Assembly: GCA_004151065.3 (NCBI GenBank)
Contig: NWUY0300031276.1
Span: 21,278 to 39,703 of the forward strand
Direction: 5' to 3'
Length of the DNA: 18,426 nucleotides
Origin: Larix sibirica
Lineage: Eukaryota; Streptophyta; Pinopsida; Pinales; Pinaceae
This document shows positions 9,328-17,718 of this stretch, one piece after another (position 1 is the first letter of the stretch; each line of letters starts with the position of its first letter). Made by a program: the position numbers and the translations under genes. The notes under the pieces are model-generated. The model saw only the letters and a list, made by a program, of their open reading frames with translations, was not told the DNA's origin and made no database searches.

Positions 9328-9405
9328 ATATTTGAATCCGAGACCTCCCCAACCTTGGGGGGATAGATCTCGTGTCTAGTTCATGACCACTTGAACTAAG
9401 ACTCA
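9328..9405 (-). mobile_element. tRNA-like head, probable SINE remnant
   Basis: On the minus strand a box A-like word TAGTTCAAGTGG (9387-9398) precedes a box B-like word GGATTCAAAT (9330-9339), with GGTCTC just before box B. The A-to-B spacing of about 60 bases is wider than in most tRNAs but allowed for SINE heads. The sequence differs from family S. There is no acceptor stem, so it is not a functional tRNA gene. Confidence 0.4.
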
Positions 9406-9414
9406 AGGCTTTAT

Positions 9415-11007
9415 CTTTTATTAGCTTTATCATAACAATGTTTATTTTTCCTTTTCATTTTGGTATGCGCAAATAATGCAAGGAATATAATGATGTTATC
9501 TATGGTTTGACAAAAGCTTGTAATCCATCAATTGTAGCACACGAATGATATGAATATGTGAAGAATTAGTGGGCGCTTCGTAGAAACACAATAGATAGAT
9601 TCAATATTATATAACCAAAATTATAATTTTTGTTTTAATTTTCAAGAGAACTAATGAAAGCTCGGAGACAACAATCGTAGATTTTATTTACTCAATTGAA
9701 TTTTGCTCAAACTAAATTTGGTCCTTATCACGTACCTAGTAGCATCTTTACTCTGTTGAGACCACAAGGTACTCAATCCCACATACCAATTCTACCTTGA
9801 TGCCAAATTCGAATTTGGTTTCCAATGGCTTGCTATAATACAAATTTTAATAGTGGAAGTAATTTGTATAATAACAATCTTTTAAACGAAAAAATCACAT
9901 TCTAATTATGCAAATATTTCTACCATGAATGCATTCATACCAAGCTCAGTAAATCGATGCACAATATCATTTCCATAACAATGAATTAAGCAAACACATA
10001 ACATAAATTTAATCCATGGAATTCATACACATTTGAAAATTATCTTTTGAATGTCCTCCAACCAACTGCAACTAAAGGAAGTTCCTCCCATCTGTAGGCA
10101 CTCTATCAAGACAATTGTTTCTTTGGCAAATGCCACCCCTGAGTTGGGGCTATCAGTCCACAAGGGGTGAATTACGACCTCTTCCTTTTCAATTCACAAC
10201 CACACTCATTCTAGAGTGTCCTCACCCAAGGACACCTATCCTCTACCCAAGTGGCGTGGGTAACTCCATCCATAGTTAACACCAACCCCTCACTCATTCC
10301 CCATTAGCCTACAAAATTCTAGTGAAGGTACACCCTTCTATGCATTGCATTCCATCAAGTTATCATCTTCCCCTTTTAGCACTCTAGTACAATCCATCTA
10401 GGAAGTCTCTGTGATAAGGATCCAAGGATGTGACACTACAAGGCAGGTTCCCTAATATCTAACAACGGTTTATCAAGGTAGCTAGGTTGTTTTCTTATCA
10501 AGGTGGGATCGAGTGATAGATTATGAAACACCAATCTTCCTCTGGCTTAACAACCATAGGTAGCATAGCATGGGTGATCTCAACTTTGTAATCATGGAAT
10601 GAATGAATCCCTCACTAAGTGATTTTCTCATAAGATATATGGATGACTATGGCTTGACAAGTGGCTTCCCCCAAAAGTGACCAGTTTCCCTTTTTTAATC
10701 TCACTTATGATAGCTAATCCCATAATTATTTAAAGTGGCACACAACTATGGATAAGAAATTTGGGTAAAATGGTTAATGAAGACTAGGGACAATAACTAG
10801 GGTCATCGCCCCATATCCCCTCTCACTTCCCCCACTTGTGGTTTCATAGCCCCCATTCTCTTATTCATCCTTCTTCACTTGCATCCATTAGGGAATTTTA
10901 TATTAAAAATCAAATTACATATGTACAATTGTAATACCCCTAGTTTTGACTTGGAATGTATTTATCCAAAATTATGTAAATGATGTAAATATGCTAGTAT
11001 GAATTCC
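9415..11007. other. No gene found; possible old LTR-element debris
   Basis: No coding frame of note exists. From about 10030 the base composition shifts to C/T-rich text on the + strand with many short pyrimidine runs. A purine-rich tract on the minus strand (complement of 10814-10836) and a TTGGCATCAAGG word near 9796-9807 faintly resemble a polypurine tract and a primer-binding site, but no LTR pair or TG...CA ends could be matched, so no element is called. A perfect 16-bp palindrome lies at 9803-9818. Confidence 0.3.
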
Positions 11008-11200
11008 TAGTGCGGAGCTCAANGCATGGCGACCTGAGTCCGAACCCCACAAGGTAGTTGGGAGGAGACACTTAAAATCCACCCATGTTAATGGTTGGTG
11101 TGGCCTAGACTAGGTGCAATCCCCGAGTGATTTTGATGACTTAGATGCCTTGGGTCGCGGTTTCTTAGACCACAAGCTAGTCCCACAAATCACTGACAAA
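11008..11200 (+). mobile_element. tRNA-derived SINE, family S, copy 3
   Basis: Box B is GAGTCCGAACC (11036-11046) and the body is close to that of the 8564 copy: CCCCACAAGGTAGTTGGGAG, CTTAAAATCC, TGATTTTGATG and TTTCTTAGACCACAAG. Box A is damaged; a short deletion removes most of the region between the boxes, and an N lies there at 11023. The mini-hairpin (11079-11098) has lost one pairing. Confidence 0.75.
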
Positions 11201-11338
11201 CTAACAAATACAAATGAAACATTTATTTAAGTTCCAATGATTACACTCTTTGTTTATATACCCCTTAAAGCTAACACTATGATATGATTTGATTGTGCTT
11301 ATAATACTCAACTTTATGCTATTTAAATTTTAATAAAC

Positions 11339-11477
11339 CAACATAGATATATCTTAAACTTGGATATATTAAGCATAGAGAGGATCCAATTTCATGAGAT
11401 GAAAAAAATTTACACTTCAAGAAATTGGATCCCTCTAGGTGCTTAATAGATCCAGATTTAAGATGGATATATGCTTG
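11339..11477. repeat. Long imperfect inverted repeat (hairpin)
   Basis: The left arm 11339-11396 and right arm 11417-11477 are reverse complements along about 58 bases with small gaps, around a loop of about 20 bases. The inner core GGATCCAATTTC (12 bp) is perfect, and ATTAAGCA and ATCTTAAA blocks match farther out. It could be a MITE-like foldback or the template for a small-RNA hairpin. No terminal TA or TAA duplication is obvious. Confidence 0.7.
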
Positions 11478-11480
11478 TTT

Positions 11481-11917
11481 TACTTTTATGAGCCGACATG
11501 AGAACACTACATTATGTAATGTGACTATCATGACAAACACGACAACTTCTCCTCCATATTGAGTTGTAAGCATCTCACTACTCTCGATGTAATAAATTTT
11601 AAAGATAATACTTAACATTATGTTATTTATTTTAATTAATAAAATTTAAGAGTTTTTTTTATATTAAATGTCTTTTTAGTCTTTGGACATTTTATATACC
11701 TATTTTCAAATTTGCTAAACTTTTATCCTTGTGTTCGTTTTACATGTTGTTTGATAAAGAGGAATATAAAGAACATAAAAGAAAATTCCAAATTTCTCTA
11801 GCAGCATTGGAAGTCCATCCATTTGACTTGGACAAACATTTCGAAACTAAATATACATAAAAGTTAGTTAGACATGCATATTCTTTTATGATGCCAATAC
11901 GGAGTAAGTAAGCGGGA
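11481..11917. other. AT-rich spacer, no gene seen
   Basis: Open frames on the minus strand here (11319-11618 and 11740-11964) overlap the hairpin or lack any recognisable motif. Confidence 0.45.
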
Positions 11918-12295
11918 ATGGCTTGGTCCGGAGCGGCATGGTCAGGATCAGGATCAGTGCACACTCGCCTTCACGAGTTCGTTAAAATGAGTCTCATGAA
12001 GATACTGGTCGATCCCTACTCTACTGTAAGTTCCCCTTTCTTGAAGGAGTGTTTACACTCATTATTTTTGATATTCATACCAGAGAACCATTTTTGTGCA
12101 GAATTTTCAAGTCTTCTAATTATACCTATCCATACCTGGACGCCATGTCGATTTGATATTTACTTAACATCTCTTCTTCTTATTTAGGTTAGAAAACTGT
12201 ATACAGACAAAAAAATTATTCACCTTGGACTGACAGTGGAACGGACATTGACAAAAATAAATATTTTGATCCAGTTTCAGGCAGAGTTCTGTTAA
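11918..12295 (+). CDS. Candidate two-exon small gene, unknown (71 aa)
   Basis: ATG at 11918 opens a 36-codon block rich in Ser, Gly and Trp (AWSGAAWSGSGS), ending CTACTCTACT|GTAAGT, a good donor at 12026. A pyrimidine-rich stretch ends CTTATTTAG at 12187, and the following block starts VRKLYTDKKIIHLGL in the same phase and stops at TAA 12293-12295. The 162-bp intron is of normal plant size. Local composition is less AT-rich than the flanks. No family is recognised. It could equally be a decayed exon pair from a larger gene, or chance; the open frame also reads through the intron to 12187. Confidence 0.25.
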
Positions 12296-12528
12296 AAATT
12301 CGTTTCGATTCAAATGTGATTCAAAATTGATTAAATTCTCTGTTTTTCCGACAGTTTCTCAAATACATCGTTAGGTGTATTGTACTACAAGAAAATTTAA
12401 GGACTATAACTTAACTTGTTTGGTATGGAATATATTAATCTCAGCCAAACCCTTAATTTGCTCACTGGAAAACTATATAGAAGTAAGCTAAGCGATTTCT
12501 TTATTTCTTACCTTACCAAGCTGTTGAT

Positions 12529-12756
12529 ATGAGCAAAGGTTTCACTATGACTTCTTATCTGATCAGGCGGCTCATTATGCTTTTACTATTTAGTGCCTTG
12601 CTATTTCTATTTCTTGCAGAATCGGCAATTTGTTCTAGCTTATTTTTTCTCTCCGGAACCGAGTCTTATATTACAGAATTACAAAAAATATATCAATTAC
12701 TGTGTATTCCTTTGCATCCTCTTTCAACTCATGCGAGAAGGAAGAAGAGTATTTAA
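12529..12756 (+). CDS. Small ORF with signal-peptide-like N-terminus (75 aa)
   Basis: The N-terminus has a basic pair followed by a long hydrophobic core (RRLIMLLLFSALLFLFL, residues 13-29) and AESA, which would fit a signal peptide or one membrane helix. The tail ends basic (HARRKKSI). No cysteine pattern or known peptide-hormone motif is seen. A strong pyrimidine tract ending TTCTTGCAG at 12619 lies inside it and could instead be a splice acceptor, so the reading frame may be fortuitous. Confidence 0.2.
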   Translation: MSKGFTMTSYLIRRLIMLLLFSALLFLFLAESAICSSLFFLSGTESYITELQKIYQLLCIPLHPLSTHARRKKSI

Positions 12757-12764
12757 TGTGGAAC

Positions 12765-12816
12765 GAAATCCCCACATAGGGATATGTCACGAAATCCCCA
12801 TATAGGGATATGTCAC
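12765..12816. repeat. 26-bp direct tandem duplication
   Basis: Two adjacent 26-bp units (12765-12790 and 12791-12816) start GAAATCCCCA and end GGGATATGTCAC, differing at one base (C/T). This is a recent local duplication. Confidence 0.95.
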
Positions 12817-12940
12817 TGCAGTAAGTTGGTATTGTAGACATCATATAATCGAAATCACTACTGTACTTTCTTAGGACAAAACGTTTAGCAGCTACTTGAA
12901 TTGCAAGTTCATCTATTAGCCTATGAAACACACAGCGTCC

Positions 12941-13801
12941 ATAAAAGCTCTGTCTCCTTTCAATCCAAGTCTTATTATTTATAATTCTCTTCTGATCACC
13001 ACAGTCATTTTAACATTACATTCCGAGGAAGCCTTCCAAACTCACCCATTGCTAACATCCATAAGGTAGTATTCCATTTGCTTTGTACTAATTCAATATT
13101 TTGACACCACAATGCAATGCCAATTCTGAAAAGCTAGTAAACAAATTTCCTGAAGTCCATTCAACATTCCCAATATTTATGTTACAAAATTGCTAAAACC
13201 GTTGCATTTCTTGAGACATTGTTCAGCAAGCGAGACGTTGTGTGTGATATTGTTCGCTGGCCTATTTGTTTTTCGTTGCACATATTGTCTTCATTAGAAT
13301 TTCCTAACTTAAGCCTTCATAAGTTCATAACAGCTTCCTATCAAAAAGAGTAAATCTTCTTAAAAGTTTCTCTAGGTACCTCCACATCAGTCGTCTAAAC
13401 AATTCTGCCTTAGAGATTATTTGCACATACATATAATTTAATTTATTCTTATCTTCTTGAGATACTTGGCGAATTTTCTTGGATCTCTGAGCTATAAATA
13501 TTGCTTTTAAAGATTATATTAGTCAACTATTATTTGAAGACGATTCTCATAAAAGCTCCATTAGCTAGAACAAAGAACATGCTGTGTAATATACCTAGGA
13601 TAAAACGGACAGGGTTCCCGTAGGGCATATGTATGTTGGATAATCTCATTGTTATTTTGAAAAGTCTACCATGGACAAAGAATATTGATTAGAATACCAT
13701 CCCATTAAATTGACTTTAAAAAATACATATAATAAGTCCAAGTGCCCCTTTACTTTTTTAAATTTAAAATCTAGGCTATGCAAAAACCACCTGATACCGC
13801 T
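12941..13801 (-). mobile_element. Partial internal region (leader) downstream of LTR A
   Basis: This segment is the second copy of the leader at 14632-15501 and breaks off exactly where the central copy jumps to the pol tail. It has no long coding frame besides the conserved leader frame reported at 13652-13933. Confidence 0.75.
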
Positions 13802-13933
13802 CAGAATAGAGGAGAAGCCGAAAGGATACACCAAAGCTGCATGCAGTTGACAGAGCAGTCCCCACCAGCACCCAAAATCAAAACAATCTAAGCACCAAGG
13901 CCATTGTGCCGCCATTGAAAGACCCCTCTTCAA
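13652..13933 (-). other. Conserved open frame across LTR A end and leader
   Basis: A frame starting at a TTG, with an internal ATG seven codons later (SMAAQWPWCLDCF), runs through the LTR end and the PBS into the leader. The counterpart at 15385-15630 is shorter but similar (both have GCWWG and LYVFFKV). Persistence in both copies follows from the duplication and does not prove translation. No domain is recognised. Confidence 0.3.
13791..13799 (-). other. Degenerate primer-binding site next to LTR A
   Basis: The minus strand reads CGGTATCAG, one base off the copy at 15491-15499. It is followed by GTGGTTTTTGC instead of AGCCAGG, so only the first part matches initiator Met tRNA. Confidence 0.55.
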
Positions 13934-14505
13934 CTAGTCTCTAAGCATCAAGACTTTGCATTGCTCATGGATGGGTCGGTGTGTTTCTTCCTTGCACACC
14001 AACATCCAGGGGTGAAGCAGTTGCTACTCGTTCTCTGTGGAGGAAAAGGTCCCAAGGAAAACTACAGGCAGAAAGTCTAACGGCTAGGGTAAACCCTAGC
14101 TACCTCCTCTTCCACGCTTGTTGGTCTTATTGTGAGTTTTAAATCTGTGAAGTGAAACAATGCATACAGATTCTGAAGCAAAACAGAGATTAAAACAATG
14201 GCACACACACAATACACAGATTTACCTTGGAAACCCTGAATCAGGAAAACCATCAAAACTTAGAGCTGCACCTTTTTTTTTCATTGTATATGCTTAACCA
14301 TTCACAATACAATATTTAGGTATTCTGCAACATCCAAAACCCTAATCCATTAACCAAGATTAGATTACAACCCCAATCCTTTCATTGGGATTAAATTACC
14401 CATTTTCCCAAAAAATAGCACATAATTTTTTTTGGGGCGTTGCCTCGCACCCCCACGTTGTAGGTTGGCGCTACCCACATGCAAATAATATAACACATAC
14501 CAACA
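13802..14505 (-). mobile_element. LTR A (704 bp)
   Basis: On the minus strand it starts TGTTGG directly after the polypurine tract and ends TATTCTG, where the intact copy has TATTCCA, so the terminal CA has decayed. It contains a palindrome with a telo-box-like core (14083-14100) and an exact AAACCCTAA on the + strand (14337-14345). Confidence 0.8.
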
Positions 14506-14516
14506 TTCTCCCACTT
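14506..14516 (-). other. Polypurine tract upstream of LTR A
   Basis: The minus strand reads AAGTGGGAGAA immediately before TGTTGG, the typical plus-strand priming site of plant Copia elements. Confidence 0.8.
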
Positions 14517-14560
14517 GTTATTTTCCTTGCAAAATAGTTGGTCATGCTTTGATTATATCA

Positions 14561-14632
14561 CTAGTTCAGGGCAGCAATGCCCATTGATTCTCTACACCAA
14601 GAGAGCTTTTCAGTATTAACAGCCTTTGTCAA
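14561..14632 (-). pseudogene. Copia pol C-terminal remnant (23 codons)
   Basis: The minus strand reads LTKAVNTEKLSWCRESMGI and then AALN and a TAG stop (14561-14563). It resembles the extreme C-terminus of Copia RNase H (the LTK...KL.WC...G pattern). It is joined directly to leader sequence, so the rest of gag-pol has been deleted. This segment is not duplicated and lies exactly between the two repeat units. Confidence 0.7.
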
Positions 14633-15490
14633 TAAAAGCTCTGTCTCCTTTCATTCCAAGTCTTATTATTTATAATTCTCCACCCGGATCACAGTAGTCA
14701 TTTTAACATTACTTTCCAAGGAAGCCTTCCAAACTCACCCATTGCTAGCATCCACAAGGCAGTATTCCATTTGCTTTGTACTAATTCAATATTTTGACAC
14801 CACATGCAATGCCAATTCTGAAAAGCTAGTAAACAAACTTCCTGAAGTCCTTCATCCAACATTTCCAATATTTATGTAACAAAATTGCTAAAATCGTTGC
14901 ATTTCTCGAGACATTGTTCAGCAAGTGAGACTTTGTGTGTGATATTGTTCGCTGGCCTATTTGTTTTTCGTTGCGCATATTATGTCTTCATTATTATTTC
15001 CTAACTTGTTAAGCTTTAATAAGTTCATAACAACTTCCTATCAAAAATAGTAAATCTTCTTAAAACTTTCTCTAGGTACCTCCACCTCATTCGTCTAAAC
15101 AATTTTGCGTTAGAAATGATTTGTACATACATATAATTTAATTTATTCTTATCTTCTTGAAAATACTTGGCGAATCGTCTTGGATCTCTGAGCTATAAAT
15201 ATTCCTTTTAAAGATTATATTAGTCAACTATTATTGAAGACGATTCTCATAAAAGCTCTATTTGCTAGAACACAGTGCATGCTGTGTAACATACTTATGA
15301 TAAAACTGACAGGGTTCATGTAGGGCAGATGTATGTTGGATAATCTCATTGTTATTTTGAAAAGCATACCATGGAAAAATAATATTAGTTAGAATACCAT
15401 CCCATTAAAATGACTTTGAAAAATACATATAACAAGTCCAAGAGCCCCTTTACTGTTTTAAATTTAAAATCTAGGCCATGCAAAAACCAC
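14633..15490 (-). mobile_element. Internal leader region of central element
   Basis: This is the untranslated leader copy between the PBS and the deletion junction, closely similar to 12941-13790. It has no coding domain. Confidence 0.75.
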
Positions 15491-15499
15491 CTGATACCA
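15491..15499 (-). other. Primer-binding site of central element
   Basis: The minus strand reads TGGTATCAG, two bases after the LTR end CA. It matches the first nine bases complementary to plant initiator Met tRNA, the usual Copia primer. Confidence 0.7.
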
Positions 15500-15501
15500 C
15501 T

Positions 15502-16210
15502 TGGAATAGAGAAGCCAAAAGGATACCCCAAAGCTGCATGCAGTTGATAAAGCGGTCCCCACCAACACCCAAAACCAAAACAATCTAAGCACCAAGGCCA
15601 TTGTGCTGCCATTGAAAGACCCCTCTTCAATTAGTCTTTAAGCATCAAGACATTGGCACATTGCATTGCTCATAGATGGGTCGGCTGTTTCTTCCTTGCA
15701 CATCAACATCTGGGGGGAAGCAATTGCTACTTGTTCTCTGCGGAGGAAAAGGTCCCTGGGAAAACTATGGGTAGAAAGTCTATGGCTAGGGTAAACCCTA
15801 GCCACCTCCTCTTCTACGCTTGTTGGTCTTATTGTAAGATTTAAACCTGTGAAGTGAAACAATGCATATAGATTCTGAAGCAAAACAAAGATTAAAACAA
15901 TGGCACACACATTACACAGAGATTTACCCTGGAAACCCTTAACCGGGAAAACCAACAAATTAGAGCCACACATTTCTTTTTTCTCATTGTATATGCTTAA
16001 CCATTTACAATACAAAATTTAGGTATTATGCAACATTCAAAACCTTAATCCATTAACCTATATTATATTAGAACCCCAATCCCTTAACCGGGATTAGATT
16101 ACCCATTTTTTGAAAAAATAGCTCATAATTTTCTTTGGGAGCGTTGCCTCAAATCCTTGCATTGTAGGTTGGCACTACCCACATGCAAAGAATATAACAC
16201 ATACCCAACA
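15502..16210 (-). mobile_element. LTR B (709 bp)
   Basis: On the minus strand it starts TGTTGGG and ends TATTCCA, so the terminal TG...CA is intact. It aligns along its length with LTR A with scattered substitutions and short indels, including an extra block near 15655-15662. The palindrome of LTR A is preserved at 15785-15802. Confidence 0.82.
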
Positions 16211-16221
16211 TTCTCCCACTT
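16211..16221 (-). other. Polypurine tract upstream of LTR B
   Basis: The minus strand AAGTGGGAGAA is identical to the tract at 14506-14516. Its presence outside the two-LTR unit shows a further, truncated internal 3' end (16211-16267). Confidence 0.8.
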
Positions 16222-16268
16222 GTTGTTTTCTTTGCATAATAGTTGGCCACGCTCTGATTATATCACTN

Positions 16269-16499
16269 ATCCATTATAACCTCCATCAAAACATACATTA
16301 CCAATGGCAGAGGCTATAGCAAAGGGTTTTTTTAATTTTTTTCAAATCTTGTAACATTGAAAGTCTCCACAAAAACCTCCACTAGAAGGTGTTTTCCTTG
16401 TAGTGAATGTGTGGTCTTCAGGATGTAACTCAACAAAAGTATTAACTATTAAAAGGGAAAATGCAGAGAATTGAACAAATTATGTAAATCTGTTAAATC
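16269..16499. other. Spacer, no gene seen
   Basis: This lies between the LTR array break (N at 16268) and the second LINE. No recognisable feature. Confidence 0.45.
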
Positions 16500-16634
16500 G
16501 CAGTGCCATAAAAGTTAAAAGAGGAGGAATATTTATTAAAATGATCCAAAACATGGAGTACAAGGGAATTTACAACAGAATTATGATACTCAACTAGAAT
16601 GTAAGAATCACGGGTTTGAGAAAGAGTTTAGTAG

Positions 16635-17480
16635 TGGAAGTTGGTATGGAAAAAGGAGATCCCCTTGAAAATAAATAGGTTTCTTTGGTTGGCCTTAGCC
16701 AATAAAATTTTAACTTGGGACAATTATTAGAGGAGAATTTGGCAAGGGACAAGGAGATGGATCCTATGTAAGGTATGTGATAAATTTGTGGACAAGAACT
16801 GTGTGGTTTGAAGTTATACAAACATCAAGTGGAAGGAACAAATGGGAACAAAGATCACTAGAGGGTTATATTTTTTCATGGATATCTAATAAGTATGAAA
16901 GGGAATATAAGGATTTGCCTTGCTTTGTTATTTGGGGCATATAGTTATCAAGGAATAACATGACTTTTCAAGGCATTAAAGGGACTCCAACACAAAAAAA
17001 TGCACACAATTAGGGTTTCTTTTGAGGGGAATTGGAAAGCCCCAAAATAAAACATGAAAAGAATTCCAAAATAACCAAATATTGATTATGAAAAGGCATC
17101 GTGCTTCTTCGATGGGGCATGTCAAGGAGTCCTAGATATGTATGGGGAAAGAGTTATCATTTTATTTGATTATACACACTAAATGTATCTTTGAAATATG
17201 ATGTTGGGCAAGGAACAAATAATTGTGTCGATTTCAAGTATTGTGGCTTCTTTTGAAAACAACAATAGCCAAAGGCTTATAAATATTGCAGGTATTTGGA
17301 TATTCCGAAATGTTGATGGATTGGGAAAATAAATAGGTGTAGAATTGAAGACTTATTGTTAGATCGAACTGTGAATCAAGTATAGGAGGTAAGGAGTAGT
17401 TTTGATGATCTCTCCTTTCCCCATATTTATAGAGAGTTTAACACAAAGACATATTAACTATCTAAGGCTGTTTTATTATT
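16635..17480 (+). pseudogene. LINE ORF2 remnant: zf-RVT region and RNase H
   Basis: From 16635 the frame reads WKLVWKKEIPLKINRFLWLA and ANKILTWDNY, then a stop, then RRIWQG, with CKVC still visible but the His/Cys half lost. RNase H begins FFDGACQG (about 17105-17128), continues VGQGTNN (about 17201-17225) and reaches VFGYSE at 17292-17306, where the usual catalytic Asp of GDS is Tyr. Near 17401 HIYREFNTK is followed by TY where the family has AD, so the last acidic residue is also lost. Several stops confirm a dead copy. Confidence 0.8.
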
Positions 17481-17708
17481 GCGGGAGGGGTTCCTAGCTA
17501 AACAAGAAATTTAGAGGAGGAACACAAATCTCAAATTTTGAAAGATCCATTTTTGTTCAAATATGTTTTTAAAGGATTCCCTAAAGGAATTGAAGAAGTT
17601 TGTAATAAGTAGTAACAAGCTACAGAATAGGTTGGTACATAACATGTCAAAGATTGTATATCCTTATATGACCCTTTTATAGGTTGTAAAATATGTATTC
17701 TTTACTAG

Positions 17709-17718
17709 AAAAAAAAAA
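17709..17718 (+). other. A-tail of second LINE
   Basis: Ten A directly precede a family X body, which fits insertion of the LINE into that repeat. Confidence 0.6.

Larger units (their letters stand above)
12941..16267 (-). mobile_element. Copia-derived LTR element array (LTR-int-LTR-int), minus strand
   Basis: Segments 12941-14562 and 14632-16267 are head-to-tail copies, roughly 90% identical by eye. On the minus strand each contains a polypurine tract, an LTR of about 705 bp starting TGTTGG, an initiator-Met-type primer-binding site and an untranslated leader of about 860 bp. The only pol sequence is the last 23 codons of a Copia polyprotein (14561-14632). The order LTR B, internal, LTR A, partial internal is what LTR-LTR recombination between adjacent elements produces. 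The central 2.4-kb unit is a large internal-deletion derivative and is non-autonomous. Confidence 0.85.
16500..17718 (+). mobile_element. 3' half of a second L1-type LINE, heavily decayed
   Basis: Translated blocks in shifting frames follow the order of LINE ORF2: zf-RVT region, an intervening segment with PCFVIWGI and SRNNMTFQGI, then RNase H. The element closes with 10 A at 17709-17718 after the 3' UTR. The 5' boundary (about 16500) is only estimated by where recognisable protein matches begin. It is a different copy from the element at 2859-8168 and on the opposite strand. No target-site duplication was found. Confidence 0.75.

Noticed and set aside
9803-9818. Perfect 16-bp palindrome CCAAATTCGAATTTGG
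   Set aside because: It is short, AT-rich and isolated; a chance origin cannot be excluded and no partner site is seen.
9796-10836. Possible LTR with primer-binding site (TTGGCATCAAGG on the minus strand) and polypurine tract
   Set aside because: The supposed LTR would not end in TG...CA, no second LTR is present, and the PBS match is partial.
15638-16015. 125-codon minus-strand frame in LTR B
   Set aside because: It lies wholly inside an LTR, has no domain, and is not preserved in the homologous part of LTR A.
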